Source: Chitinophaga eiseniae (GTDB lineage Bacteria > Bacteroidota > Bacteroidia > Chitinophagales > Chitinophagaceae). From it: a DNA stretch of 64,000 bases. The position numbers and the translations under genes were made by a program. The notes beneath the pieces are model-generated. The model was not told the DNA's origin, ran no database searches, and was given only the letters and a program-made list of their open reading frames with translations. The stretch is from NCBI RefSeq assembly GCF_900167135.1, contig NZ_FUWZ01000001.1, positions 930,001-994,000 of the forward strand, written 5' to 3'. This document shows, piece by piece, positions 27,017 through 35,775 of the stretch (its first letter is position 1; each line of letters starts with the position of its first letter).

Positions 27017-28888
27017 ATGAGAACGTATGTTTTTTATATACTGCTGATGTTGACGTTATTCGGGTGTGTGAAGAGCAATGATGATTTCCTGGACCGGTCG
27101 CCCAGCAATATCCTGCTGGACGAGCAGGTGTGGAAAGACGAAGTGCTGGTGCTGTCACTCATCGCGGACCTTTATAACCGTTATCCCGACTATCAGACCA
27201 TCGAAAACTGGTCGGAGTTTGCCGCGTTCGACGAGGCGTTTGCTTCCGAGTCCGGGCAGTACGGCCGCCATAAAAATCAACAATATGGCTATGGCGCCTG
27301 GGGCTTCTGGGACTATGGTTATGTCCGGGCGCTGAACCTGTTCATCGAAAAATGCGCAAAAGCGAATCAGCTGAAACCCGCGTCCAGGGAACGTTTTCTG
27401 GCAGAAGCCCGCTTCCTGCGCGCCCATCTGTACTTTGAGCTGGTGAAACGTATGGGCGGCGTGCCGCTGGTATTAGAGCCGCTGACCTATGATTACAAAG
27501 GCGATCCCAGCGCGCTGCGCAGGCCCCGGGAGAAAGAATCCGCCATCTATGACTTTGTATTAAAAGAGATGGATGCCGTGATGCAGGTGTTGCCTGACGA
27601 TGCCAACATCAAGAGCAGGGCCACCAAAGGACTGGCGCTGGCGGTGAAAGCCCGTGCCGCTCTGTATGCTGCCGCTATCGCTAAATACGGCGCCACCACC
27701 CCGCAGGTATCTTTGCCAGGCGGTGAGGTAGGTATTCCCGCATCTATGGCGGCCGGTTATTACCAGACTGCGCTGAATGCAGCCCGGCAACTGATTAACA
27801 GTGGCAAGTATGCGCTGTACAACAAAAAGCCGGATAACCTTTCCGATAATTTTGCTGCTTTGTTTTATGATAAAGGCGGTAATCCGGAAGTGATTTTCGT
27901 GAAGGATTTTAAACTGCAAAGCGGCACGGTGCAGGAATGGACGCTGGCCAACCAGCCGCGCTCTCTCGCGGAAGAGCAGCAGGGCGGCCGGTTGAACCCT
28001 TCACTGAACCTGGTACAGTCTTTTGAAAAACTGGACAACACCTTTGCGCCTTATCAAACCAATGCCGCCAACGGTGATTATATCTACTACGACAAACCAG
28101 AAGATATGTTTGCCGGCAGGGATGCTCGTTTAGCCGGTACAGTTATTCTTCCGGGCACGGAATTCAAAAGTAAAAAAGTAGATATCTGGGCAGGGTATAT
28201 CCTGAAAGATGGCAGCATCGTTACCGCCAATAACTTCGGCGGGCAGGCTATGCTGGGCGGTAACCGTGTGCAGGTGGTGGGCTTCGACGGCCCGATAGAC
28301 AATCTGGAGTTCAGCGCGCAGACGGGCTTCTACGTGCGCAAATACCAGGACCCTGCTGTTGGATCGGGCCGCATCGGCACTAAAAGCGAGGTATGGTGGG
28401 TGCGTTACCGTTATGCAGAGGTGCTGCTGAACGCGGCGGAAGCGGCCTTTGAGCTGGGCGACCCTAACACGGCTGCCGGTTATCTCAACCAGGTGCGGGC
28501 CCGTGCAGGCTTTACTATCCCGCTCACGCCGGCGGATGTCACTTTCGATCGTATTGTGCATGAAAGGAGAGTAGAGCTGGCTTTTGAAGGACATCAGCTC
28601 TGGGATATGAAACGCTGGCGGCTCGCCCACGTGGTGTGGGACGGACTGTCCACCGATTTAACCGCCCATCCGGAAAAGGCCCGCTCTACCAGCACCCGCG
28701 TGTTCGGCCTGTTGCCTTACCGTATCTATAACCCCGGTACACCGCAGGATGGCAAATGGGTGTTTAAAAAAGTGATCCCCAGTAATGTGACCAGCGCCCA
28801 TCGGTTCAGATTGGGCAACTATTATTCCTATATCGGGGATGATATCCGGAACAACAATCCATTGGTGACCAAAAATCCTAACCAGTAA
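27017..28888 (+). CDS. SusD/RagB-like surface glycan-binding lipoprotein
   Basis: A 623-residue lipoprotein: N-terminal MRTYVFYILLMLTLFGC with the lipobox Cys17 followed by the usual helical TPR-like SusD fold (LDRSPSNILLDEQVWKDE, ARFLRAHLYFELVKRMGGVPLV, ILNAAEAAF-like LLNAAEAAFELG, and the C-terminal VHERRVELAFEGHQLWDMKRW signature). SusD sits on the outer face of the SusC barrel and captures the glycan. I chose the ATG at 27017, 10 bp after the susC stop, because it creates a clean lipoprotein signal; an in-frame start at 26924 would overlap susC by 83 bp. Confidence 0.95.
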   Translation: MRTYVFYILLMLTLFGCVKSNDDFLDRSPSNILLDEQVWKDEVLVLSLIADLYNRYPDYQTIENWSEFAAFDEAFASESGQYGRHKNQQYGYGAWGFWDYGYVRALNLFIEKCAKANQLKPASRERFLAEARFLRAHLYFELVKRMGGVPLVLEPLTYDYKGDPSALRRPREKESAIYDFVLKEMDAVMQVLPDDANIKSRATKGLALAVKARAALYAAAIAKYGATTPQVSLPGGEVGIPASMAAGYYQTALNAARQLINSGKYALYNKKPDNLSDNFAALFYDKGGNPEVIFVKDFKLQSGTVQEWTLANQPRSLAEEQQGGRLNPSLNLVQSFEKLDNTFAPYQTNAANGDYIYYDKPEDMFAGRDARLAGTVILPGTEFKSKKVDIWAGYILKDGSIVTANNFGGQAMLGGNRVQVVGFDGPIDNLEFSAQTGFYVRKYQDPAVGSGRIGTKSEVWWVRYRYAEVLLNAAEAAFELGDPNTAAGYLNQVRARAGFTIPLTPADVTFDRIVHERRVELAFEGHQLWDMKRWRLAHVVWDGLSTDLTAHPEKARSTSTRVFGLLPYRIYNPGTPQDGKWVFKKVIPSNVTSAHRFRLGNYYSYIGDDIRNNNPLVTKNPNQ

Positions 28889-28899
28889 AAATCACGCAC

Positions 28900-29592
28900 A
28901 TGAGAAACAGCTTATTTATCATCATAGTTATACTGCTGGCCGTTTCCTGTAAAAAGGACAACTATGCCCCTCCCGGCACCAGCTTCAAAGGCCGCATCGT
29001 TTACCAGGGAGAAGCGGTGAATGTAGGTCACGGCGAAGTGTTTTTTGAACTGTGGGAATCCGGTTGGGGAAAGCGTACACCCATTAACGTAGGAGTAGCG
29101 CAGGACGGCTCCTTTTCCTCGCTGCTGTTTGACGGTACCTATCAACTGGTGATCCCGGGAAACCAGGGACCTTTTCTCACACTGCCCGATGGCGCCAGTC
29201 ACACCGACACTACGCTGCTGCAATTGAAGGGAGATCGTACCATGGACATAGAAGTATTGCCCTACTACATGATCAGGAACGCCAAAGTGAGCGCCAGCGG
29301 GCGGCAGGTAACGGTTAACTGTAAATTGGAGAAGATCGTTACGGACACCCGCGCCAGGAACGTGGAACGTGTTACGTTATATGTGAACCGGACGCAGTTT
29401 GTAGACGGTATCAATAACATCGCTAATCAAACCATTAACGGCGGCGATATCCAGGACCCGGCGAACATCACAACACAGGTGAATGTGCCGGCCATCAACC
29501 CGGTGCAATCGTCTGTATTTGTACGGGTAGGCGTGAAAGTGGAAGGAGTGGAGGATATGCTGTTTTCGCCGGTGATAGAACAAAAATTATAA
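28900..29592 (+). CDS. DUF3823-type SusD-associated lipoprotein
   Basis: A 230-residue lipoprotein with the lipobox LLAVSCKKD (Cys17). The rest looks like two beta-sandwich domains: FKGRIVYQGEAVNVGHGEVFFELWESG (N-terminal DUF3823 signature, carboxypeptidase-regulatory-like) and VSASGRQVTVNCKLEKI (C-terminal part). Proteins of this family follow susD in many Bacteroidota loci and are thought to help bind glycans on the cell surface. It starts 11 bp after susD and closes the polysaccharide locus; no enzymatic residues are seen. Confidence 0.85.
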   Translation: MRNSLFIIIVILLAVSCKKDNYAPPGTSFKGRIVYQGEAVNVGHGEVFFELWESGWGKRTPINVGVAQDGSFSSLLFDGTYQLVIPGNQGPFLTLPDGASHTDTTLLQLKGDRTMDIEVLPYYMIRNAKVSASGRQVTVNCKLEKIVTDTRARNVERVTLYVNRTQFVDGINNIANQTINGGDIQDPANITTQVNVPAINPVQSSVFVRVGVKVEGVEDMLFSPVIEQKL

Positions 29593-29655
29593 CGGACAGG
29601 GAACGAGGACAGACAAAAGAGGGTATATAGATGGAAATTCCATCATCTGTTGATG

Positions 29656-29683
29656 CTTAATCTAGATTAAGATGCTTTCTTAA
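29656..29683. promoter_or_regulatory. Shared operator-like motif, copy 1
   Basis: CTTAATCTAGATTAAG (29656-29671) is a perfect 16-bp palindrome, followed four bases later by TTTCTTAA (29676-29683). The same two-part arrangement, at identical spacing, recurs before the pirin operon at 30676. CTTAA half-sites are 23 bp apart in both. It lies about 100 bp before the hydrolase ATG at 29780. Confidence 0.55.
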
Positions 29684-29779
29684 TGTAAGTTATTGGGAGA
29701 TAGCCATTGGGTGAACGATTTTTGTGGAGCAATAATCAGTTGAAACCATTCCTATCATTAAACTTCAAAACCTGATAAC

Positions 29780-30601
29780 ATGAACAAGATTACAGTAAAA
29801 GATGGCACAGAGATTTATTATAAAGACTGGGGTACCGGGCAACCGCTGGTGTTCCACCATGGTTGGCCTTTGTCCAGCGACGACTGGGATGCACAGATGA
29901 TTTTTTTCCTGAACCAGGGTTTCAGGGTGATCGCTTTTGACCGCAGGGGCCATGGCAGGTCCAGTCAAACAGCCATTGGACATGATATGGACACCTACGC
30001 ATCTGATGTGGCGGAACTGGTAAAAGCGCTCGACTTAAAAGATGCGGTGCATATCGGTCACTCCACCGGTGGCGGAGAGGTGATCCGTTATGTTGCCAAA
30101 CATGGAAAGGGCCGCGTAGCCAAAGCGGTGCTGGTAAGCGCTGTTACACCCATCATGGTGAAGAATGACAACAACCCTGACGGTGTTCCGATGTCTGTAT
30201 TTGATGAAATACGCGTTAACACAGCCACTAACAGGCAGCAGTATTTCCAGGACTTTACCATCCCGTTCTATGGTTATAACCGCGAAGGCGCAAAAAAATC
30301 ACAGGGCATTATGGACAACTGGTGGCGCCAGGGAATGATGGGCGCTATCAAAGCACATTATGACTGTATCAAGGCATTTTCAGAAACCGATTTTACGGAA
30401 GATCTCAAAAGCGTAGATGTTCCGGTGCTGGTGATGCATGGAGAAGACGACCAGATCGTACCGATCGCGACCACCGGTGTAAAAGCAGCACAGCTGTTAA
30501 AGAACGGTCAACTGATTTCTTATCCCGGTTTCCCGCATGGTATGCCTACTACAGAGGCTGCTACCATTAATGCGGACCTGCTGGCTTTTATCAAGGCATA
30601 A
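29780..30601 (+). CDS. Alpha/beta hydrolase, cofactor-free haloperoxidase/arylesterase-like
   Basis: A 273-residue cytoplasmic alpha/beta hydrolase. The nucleophile Ser lies in HIGHSTGGGEV, the catalytic Asp in MHGEDDQIVPI and the His in SYPGFPHGMPTTE; the oxyanion region is VFHHGWPLSSDDWDAQMIFFL and the GHGRSSQ turn is present. These features are typical of non-heme chloroperoxidases (bacterial perhydrolase/arylesterases such as the Streptomyces and Pseudomonas enzymes), which hydrolyse esters and can form peracids. No signal peptide. It is a single gene ended by a strong terminator, and its promoter region carries the same palindromic motif as the pirin operon that follows. Confidence 0.88.
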   Translation: MNKITVKDGTEIYYKDWGTGQPLVFHHGWPLSSDDWDAQMIFFLNQGFRVIAFDRRGHGRSSQTAIGHDMDTYASDVAELVKALDLKDAVHIGHSTGGGEVIRYVAKHGKGRVAKAVLVSAVTPIMVKNDNNPDGVPMSVFDEIRVNTATNRQQYFQDFTIPFYGYNREGAKKSQGIMDNWWRQGMMGAIKAHYDCIKAFSETDFTEDLKSVDVPVLVMHGEDDQIVPIATTGVKAAQLLKNGQLISYPGFPHGMPTTEAATINADLLAFIKA

Positions 30602-30625
30602 TACGGCCGGGGAAATTATGGAAGG

Positions 30626-30654
30626 CGGCCCGGGCGATTCCCGGGCCGTTTTTT
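30626..30654 (+). terminator. Rho-independent terminator
   Basis: CGGCCCGGG (30626-30634) and CCCGGGCCG (30640-30648) form a perfect 9-bp GC stem around a 5-nt loop, followed by six T residues. It ends the hydrolase transcript 25 bp after its stop codon and isolates it from the pirin operon. Confidence 0.92.
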
Positions 30655-30675
30655 ATGGACACCCCTGTCAGGATT

Positions 30676-30703
30676 CTTAACCTAGATTAACCCGGTTTCT
30701 TAA
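30676..30703. promoter_or_regulatory. Shared operator-like motif, copy 2
   Basis: CTTAACCTAGATTAAC (30676-30691) matches the first copy at 29656 in 14 of 16 positions, and TTTCTTAA follows at the same offset (30696-30703). It lies about 60-90 bp before the pirin ATG. A shared regulator for the hydrolase gene and the pirin operon is the simplest reading. Confidence 0.55.
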
Positions 30704-30762
30704 CCTGGTTCATAGGCCGGCGGGCAGGGATAGCGGAACTTTGTGTTATAAATATAAAAGTA

Positions 30763-31485
30763 ATGGCACAGTACATTTTTCATAAAGCAGATACCCGGGG
30801 GCATGATTATCATGACTGGCTGGACAGCAAGAAAACATTTAGTTTCGGCGATTACTACAATCCCCGTAGAATGGGATTTGGTGCGCTGCGGGTGCTGAAT
30901 GACGATATTCTGCCAGGAGGCAAGGGCTTTGGCCGCCATCCGCATGACAATATGGAAATTATCAGTATTCCACTCAAAGGAAGCCTGAAACATGAAGATT
31001 CAGCGGGCAATAAAGCCATCGCTGCTGCAGGCGCCCTGCAGGTGATGCATGCCGGCAGCGGCCTGTTTCACAGCGAATACAATAACAGCCAGGATGAGGT
31101 GGCCGAGTTCCTGCAAATCTGGGTTTACCCGGAAACGCTGAACACCCCGCCGCGGTATACGCTGGGCGATCTGCCGGCAGATGCCGGAAAAGACCGGCTG
31201 CATACATTTATTGCACCCGACAAGGCAGACGGTATTTATGTCCGCAGGGACGTATGGTTTAGCACCGGCCGCTTTTCCTACGATGCCTCCTTTACTTACC
31301 CGCTGCACCTGGAACAAAACGGCGTATATGCTTTCGTGATAGCCGGCCGTTTTTCCGTCGATGGCAAAGAGCTGGAAGCCAGGGATGGCCTGGGCGTATG
31401 GGACGCTGCCGCCGTTGAAGTGAAAGCACTGAGTGACGAGGCTCATATCCTGATCATGGAAGTACCAATGAATATTCACGCTTAA
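30763..31485 (+). CDS. Pirin-family protein (YhhW-like)
   Basis: A 240-residue bicupin. The N-terminal cupin has the pirin metal site: His59 and His61 in GFGRHPHDNMEIISI, His103 and Glu105 in MHAGSGLFHSEYN. E. coli YhhW and human pirin with this site oxidise quercetin in vitro, and many bacterial pirins are linked to redox or electrophile stress. The C-terminal cupin (VYAFVIAGRFSVDGKELEARDGLGVWDA) has no metal ligands, as usual. It is the first gene of a four-gene operon (11-17 bp gaps) with a dioxygenase and an esterase, so a role in clearing aromatic electrophiles is plausible. Confidence 0.9.
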   Translation: MAQYIFHKADTRGHDYHDWLDSKKTFSFGDYYNPRRMGFGALRVLNDDILPGGKGFGRHPHDNMEIISIPLKGSLKHEDSAGNKAIAAAGALQVMHAGSGLFHSEYNNSQDEVAEFLQIWVYPETLNTPPRYTLGDLPADAGKDRLHTFIAPDKADGIYVRRDVWFSTGRFSYDASFTYPLHLEQNGVYAFVIAGRFSVDGKELEARDGLGVWDAAAVEVKALSDEAHILIMEVPMNIHA

Positions 31486-31496
31486 CAAGGATCATT

Positions 31497-31811
31497 ATGG
31501 ACCAGAATATATCATTAAAACTGCTCGCTATCGGATACGATCCTGCCATCATGCAGGTAGTGGAACGACTGCTGAACAGTCATGCCGGATGGGAGGGCAT
31601 TGCGGCCCTTACCAGGGAAGAAGGGCTGGAGAAAGCAGGCAGCGGCCACTACGACGCCATACTGCTCTGCGTGGGCGTCAGCGCGGCGGATGAAGAAGCC
31701 ATCCGGCAGGCCGTCAGCCATCATTCTTCCTCCACAAAAGTGATAAGACATTACGGCGGTGGCAGCGGGCTGCTGGAAAACGAACTGCGCGCCGCACTCG
31801 ATCATCAATAA
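31497..31811 (+). CDS. Receiver-like small protein without phosphoacceptor (pseudo-receiver)
   Basis: A 104-residue protein with a (beta/alpha)-type pattern: LLAIGYDPAIMQVVERLL, EEGLEKAGSGHYDAILLCVG, STKVIRHYGGGSGLLENELRAAL. The layout resembles a response-regulator receiver, but the first acidic pocket is replaced (AIGYDP) and the strand that would carry the phosphorylated Asp reads LLCVGVS, so a Cys sits where Asp is expected. It is probably a non-phosphorylated scaffold or sensor. It sits inside the operon, 11 bp from both neighbours, between pirin and the dioxygenase. Family assignment is inference from the fold pattern. Confidence 0.6.
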   Translation: MDQNISLKLLAIGYDPAIMQVVERLLNSHAGWEGIAALTREEGLEKAGSGHYDAILLCVGVSAADEEAIRQAVSHHSSSTKVIRHYGGGSGLLENELRAALDHQ

Positions 31812-31822
31812 AAAAGAATACT

Positions 31823-32758
31823 ATGGAAAAACAAATACAGGGCCTTCACCATATTACCGCTATTGCGGCCGATGCCCAACGCAACTATGATTTTTACACC
31901 AAAGTCCTCGGACTCAGGATGGTCAAAAAGACCGTCAACTTTGACGATCCGGGCACTTATCACTTCTACTATGGAGATGAACAGGGTTCTCCCGGAACGA
32001 TCCTGACTTTCTTCCCCTGGGAGAACATCACTCCCGGCCGTACCGGAACAGGGATGGCTACGGAAATTACCTACGCCGTACCGGACGGCAGTTTGGAGGC
32101 GTGGAAAGAGCGGTTGTCCCGTTTTAATGTTCCCGTTTCCGATATACAGGAACGTTTTGGCGAAGCTTATCTTTCCTTCACAGACCCTGACGGGCTTCAT
32201 CTGAACCTGACAGTACCTGAATTGCCGGATACACGGTCTCCCTGGCAAACAGCCGATGTAAAGGCGGATATCGCCACCCGCGGTTTCCACAGCACTACTT
32301 TATCTTTGAAAGAAATAGACGCCACAGCGGATGTGCTCACCGATATTTTTGGTTACCGCCTGCTTTCCCAGGAGGGCAACCGTTACCGCTTCATCACCGA
32401 TGCGGTGCCACAGGCGGGCATTATCGATTTGCTGGCGGTGCCTGAAGGTCAGCGCGGCTTCAATGGCGCTGGTACCAATCACCACGTGGCTTTCAGGGTG
32501 GCTAATGATGACATTCAGATGGAATACCACGAAAAGATCATGAGCAAAGGGCTACAGATCACGCCTAAAATAGACAGGGACTATTTCTATTCTCTTTATT
32601 TCAGAGAGCCGGGCGGCGTGTTGTTTGAAATCGCCACCGATAACCCGGGCTTCACCGTGGACGAGCCACTTGACAAACTTGGTTCCAGCCTCAGACTGCC
32701 CAAACAGTACGAGCCTGCCCGGGGAGAGATAGAAAAAGTATTGCCGGTATTGAAATAA
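31823..32758 (+). CDS. Ring-cleaving dioxygenase, MhqO-like (VOC superfamily)
   Basis: A 311-residue protein with two vicinal-oxygen-chelate units: LHHITAIAADAQRNYDFYTKVLGLRMVKKTVNFDDP at the start and GFHSTTLSLKEIDATADVLTDIFGYRL from ~150. Metal ligand candidates are His in GLHHIT, His in the second half (GTNHHVAFRV) and Glu in GGVLFEIATD. Bacillus subtilis MhqO and MhqE of this group are hydroquinone-specific extradiol dioxygenases that help remove quinones. Here it is followed by an MhqD-like hydrolase, the same pairing as in the B. subtilis MhqR regulon, which supports a quinone or electrophile detoxification role. Confidence 0.85.
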   Translation: MEKQIQGLHHITAIAADAQRNYDFYTKVLGLRMVKKTVNFDDPGTYHFYYGDEQGSPGTILTFFPWENITPGRTGTGMATEITYAVPDGSLEAWKERLSRFNVPVSDIQERFGEAYLSFTDPDGLHLNLTVPELPDTRSPWQTADVKADIATRGFHSTTLSLKEIDATADVLTDIFGYRLLSQEGNRYRFITDAVPQAGIIDLLAVPEGQRGFNGAGTNHHVAFRVANDDIQMEYHEKIMSKGLQITPKIDRDYFYSLYFREPGGVLFEIATDNPGFTVDEPLDKLGSSLRLPKQYEPARGEIEKVLPVLK

Positions 32759-32775
32759 ATGTAAAGGAGATTTTT

Positions 32776-33393
32776 ATGCATAAGGAAAATATTATCACAG
32801 CGGGAAATCCAGTGGCAACAGCTACGAAGGCATTGATCATGGTGCATGGCAGGGGCGCTTCGGCGGAAGATATCCTGTCGCTGGCCAAATGGTTCCCCGT
32901 TGGCGACTATGCGCTGCTGGCGCCGCAGGCCACCAATCATACCTGGTACCCGCAGTCGTTTCTGGCGCCGCCCGCACAGAATGAACCGTGGCTTTCTTCC
33001 GCGCTGGACCTCCTGAAGAAGATGACGGACCAGCTGCAACAGCAGGGCATTGCCCGGGAACATATCTACTTCCTGGGATTTTCGCAGGGTGCCTGCCTCA
33101 CCCTTGAATTCATAGCGAGAAATGCTGCAAGGTATGGCGGAGCTGTGGCTTTTACCGGCGGCCTGATCGGCGACCGGCTTTATCCGGAAAATTACCAGGG
33201 AACGTTTGAGGGCACGCCTGTTTTCATTGGCAGCTCCAACCCCGATTTCCACGTGCCGGTGGCGAGAGTGACAGCATCTACCATGCTGTTACAATCCATG
33301 GGCGCCGATGTGACAGAGAAGATCTATGACAATATGGGACACACGATTATTGAAGATGAAATAAGGCTGGCCACCGAAAAAATATTCAGCTGA
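32776..33393 (+). CDS. Phospholipase/carboxylesterase-type hydrolase, MhqD-like
   Basis: A 205-residue alpha/beta hydrolase of the carboxylesterase/phospholipase family (PF02230). The nucleophile is Ser in LGFSQGACLTLE, with the oxyanion HGRGASAEDI near residue 25, and the His in NMGHTIIEDE. B. subtilis MhqD of this group is induced with MhqO by quinones. It is the last gene of the four-gene operon, 17 bp after the dioxygenase, and converges on the Crp/Fnr gene with only 3 bp between stops. Confidence 0.85.
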   Translation: MHKENIITAGNPVATATKALIMVHGRGASAEDILSLAKWFPVGDYALLAPQATNHTWYPQSFLAPPAQNEPWLSSALDLLKKMTDQLQQQGIAREHIYFLGFSQGACLTLEFIARNAARYGGAVAFTGGLIGDRLYPENYQGTFEGTPVFIGSSNPDFHVPVARVTASTMLLQSMGADVTEKIYDNMGHTIIEDEIRLATEKIFS

Positions 33394-33396
33394 CCG

Positions 33397-33978
33397 CTAT
33401 TTCTTTTTCTGCAGGGTACTTCTCACTTTGCTTAAAAATTCAGGTGATACTCCAAGGTAACGTGCAATCTGGTTCTGTGGAACACGCTGCACTACTTTGG
33501 GGTATTTCTCTATAAAAGCCAGGTACCGCTGTTCCGCCGTTTGGGAAATAAGGCTGTGAAAACGCTTCTGGAGCGCAAACAGCGAACGCTGGATCAGCAG
33601 GCGGAATAAGGTCTCGAACTTGGGTATTTTTTCGTAGAGCGCTGCTTTGCTCTTATGGTCGATGATCAGCAGCTCACAGTCTTCCAGTGATTCGATGAAC
33701 ATGTTGGAGGGCGTTTGCTCGGTAAAGCTGGCAAGATCGCTCACCCACCAGTCCTCTATGGCAAAGGAAAGGATCGTTTCTGTTCCGTCTTCGCTCAGGT
33801 AGTAGGTACGGATACAACCTTTAACGATAAACGCTTCAAAATCGCAGATTTCGCCTTCCTGCAACAGGTAGGTACGTTTCCTGACCCGTTTGAATTTGAG
33901 CAGGGAATGGAATAACTGCCGCTCTTCCGGCGTCAGGGAGATGATGCGGTCTACGAATTGGTCAATCTGTTCGAACAT
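33397..33978 (-). CDS. Crp/Fnr-family regulator without iron-sulfur cysteines
   Basis: A 193-residue Crp/Fnr-type regulator of the common Bacteroidota type: cyclic-nucleotide-binding roll (~28-120, YLLQEGEICDFEAFIVKGCIRTYYLSEDG) and a short winged helix whose recognition part reads VPQNQIARYLGVSPEFLSKVRSTL. No N-terminal Cys cluster is present, so it is not FNR-like. It is convergent with the detoxification operon and divergent from the sigma-54 activator at 34162. It may regulate either; the palindrome at 34116 lies in the divergent region. Confidence 0.88.
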   Translation of the reverse strand: MFEQIDQFVDRIISLTPEERQLFHSLLKFKRVRKRTYLLQEGEICDFEAFIVKGCIRTYYLSEDGTETILSFAIEDWWVSDLASFTEQTPSNMFIESLEDCELLIIDHKSKAALYEKIPKFETLFRLLIQRSLFALQKRFHSLISQTAEQRYLAFIEKYPKVVQRVPQNQIARYLGVSPEFLSKVRSTLQKKK

Positions 33979-34115
33979 AGTCTATTAAAGATAGGATATT
34001 AGTTGTTGTGATACCTCCCGCTTTTGTCCGGGAATTGATCACTATAGCCAAATGATGTACCGGAGTGTATATTGTTGATTATCAATAATAAATGTCTTTT
34101 GTGGCATTTGCTTTT

Positions 34116-34131
34116 TTACGAAATATCGTAA
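34116..34131. promoter_or_regulatory. 16-bp palindrome, copy 1
   Basis: TTACGAAATATCGTAA has perfect 6-bp arms (TTACGA / TCGTAA). On the opposite strand, extended to TTACGATATTTCGTAAAA, it matches the site at 46501 in 17 of 18 positions. It lies between the Crp/Fnr gene (33978) and the sigma-54 activator, 30 bp before the latter's ATG. Confidence 0.5.
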
Positions 34132-34161
34132 TTTTTATAAGCGCTTTTGTATTATTGCATC

Positions 34162-35775
34162 ATGAACACAGATATTTCCCGCAAAAAAGATGAATTTGAA
34201 ACCCTGCTTTGTTTTTCCAAAGCAATCGCTGCGGCCAGGCATCGTTCTGATCTCTGGGAGATTGTCAATGAACAGCTGCTGGAAAATATCGGCGCCAGTT
34301 ATTACACGCTTTGCCTGATCAATGAAGATGCGGTCACTCATTCCCCCTTCCTTTACAGCGCGGAAAAAAAGATAAGGACTGTTACCGGCGAAAACCCGGT
34401 GATGCATCTGAAACATCCTGTTCATGATGGCATATTTAACAAGGCTATCGACCGGGAGGAGCCGGTGGTGTTTGATTTGAGAAGTCTCATACGCCAAAAA
34501 AATGTTCCTGCCTATGTCATTCACTGGTATAATTCCGGGGTGAAGGAGATGATGCTGATCAGGGTCTGCAACGGCAAGGAGCCTAAGGGCGTGTTGTATC
34601 TCTATGCGTTGAAAGCAGGTGTATTTACAAAGCGCCGGTATGGTTTTTTTACCAGCATAGCGGATCAGTTGGGAACAGGAGTGTCCAATATCCTCGCCAA
34701 CGAAAAAGTGGAGTTGCAGTTGGAGGAAATACGGCAGTATAAAATACAACTGGAGCAGGAAAATCGTTACCTGAAGGAGGAACGGAAAAAAGACCGGCTA
34801 CCGGCAGACAAGACTGTGGGCCGCTCTGCAGCCATACGTAACGTATATGAACTGGTAGAAAAAGTAGCGGCTTCCGACGCCACTGTATTAATCCTCGGAG
34901 AAACAGGAACGGGAAAGGAACTGATCGCACACCAGATACATGATAGTTCTCCGCGACGCGACAAGCTCATGATCAAAGTAAATTGTGCTGCCATTCCGGC
35001 TAACCTGCTGGAAAGCGAGTTATTTGGTCATGAAAAAGGCAGTTTCACCGGCGCATTGGATAAGAGGATTGGTAAGTTTGAACTGGCCGACAACAGTACG
35101 CTTTTCCTGGACGAAATCGGAGAGTTGCCGCCGGAAATGCAGGCAAAGTTATTACGGGCGTTACAGGAAAAGGAAATTGAAAGGATTGGGGGAAAAGCGG
35201 TGATGAAAGTCAATGTACGTATTGTTGCCGCTACCAACAAGAACCTGGAAGAAGAGATCGTCGCCGGCCGCTTTCGCAGCGACCTTTATTATCGTCTGTG
35301 TGTATTCCCCATTACGCTTCCGCCACTGCGGGAACGCAGGGAAGACATTCCCGCGCTGGTATCTTTTTTTATCGAAAAGTATGCCGTTGGCAGCGGGAGG
35401 AAGATCACAGGCATTGCACCCAAGGCGTTACAGAAATTAAAGGCTTATTCATGGCCGGGCAATATCCGGGAGCTGGAGCACCTGATAGAAAGAACTGTAT
35501 TGCTCACTTCCGCCGGCATTATCACGGAGGTTAGTTTGCCATCTAAAAATACCATGCTTTTCTCCCGACCAGACGCGGAAACGCAGGTGCGGTCATTGGC
35601 GGACGTTGAACGGGAACATATTCTCAAAATGGTCAGGTTGTCGAATGGCAGGATATCCGGCGCTGCCGGCGCCGCCGCTAAATTGCAGCTGCCGTCTACC
35701 ACGCTTATCTCTAAAATGCAAAAACTGGGCATCAGGAAAGAACATTTTATTGATAGCGGGAAAGAAAACGGTTAA
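34162..35775 (+). CDS. Sigma-54 activator with GAF-like sensor domain
   Basis: A 537-residue enhancer-binding protein. Residues ~10-185 are GAF-like ([15 protein letters not shown] ... [20 protein letters not shown]), then a coiled segment (~185-210), the AAA+ domain with Walker A GETGTGKE at 246-253 and Walker B TLFLDEIG at 313-320, and a Fis-type helix-turn-helix at the end ([27 protein letters not shown]). The loop that contacts sigma-54 reads GSFTGA (293-298), where nearly all activators have GAFTGA. I used the ATG at 34162; an in-frame TTG at 34147 is less likely. The gene faces the ten-gene operon and its end overlaps the TMEM175-like gene by 4 bp. Confidence 0.9.
   Translation: MNTDISRKKDEFETLLCFSKAIAAARHRSDLWEIVNEQLLENIGASYYTLCLINEDAVTHSPFLYSAEKKIRTVTGENPVMHLKHPVHDGIFNKAIDREEPVVFDLRSLIRQKNVPAYVIHWYNSGVKEMMLIRVCNGKEPKGVLYLYALKAGVFTKRRYGFFTSIADQLGTGVSNILANEKVELQLEEIRQYKIQLEQENRYLKEERKKDRLPADKTVGRSAAIRNVYELVEKVAASDATVLILGETGTGKELIAHQIHDSSPRRDKLMIKVNCAAIPANLLESELFGHEKGSFTGALDKRIGKFELADNSTLFLDEIGELPPEMQAKLLRALQEKEIERIGGKAVMKVNVRIVAATNKNLEEEIVAGRFRSDLYYRLCVFPITLPPLRERREDIPALVSFFIEKYAVGSGRKITGIAPKALQKLKAYSWPGNIRELEHLIERTVLLTSAGIITEVSLPSKNTMLFSRPDAETQVRSLADVEREHILKMVRLSNGRISGAAGAAAKLQLPSTTLISKMQKLGIRKEHFIDSGKENG

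Noticed and set aside
34077..34087. TTGATTATCAA as an FNR/CRP site before the sigma-54 activator
   Set aside because: The half-sites are separated by one base rather than four, so it does not fit the FNR or CRP spacing.
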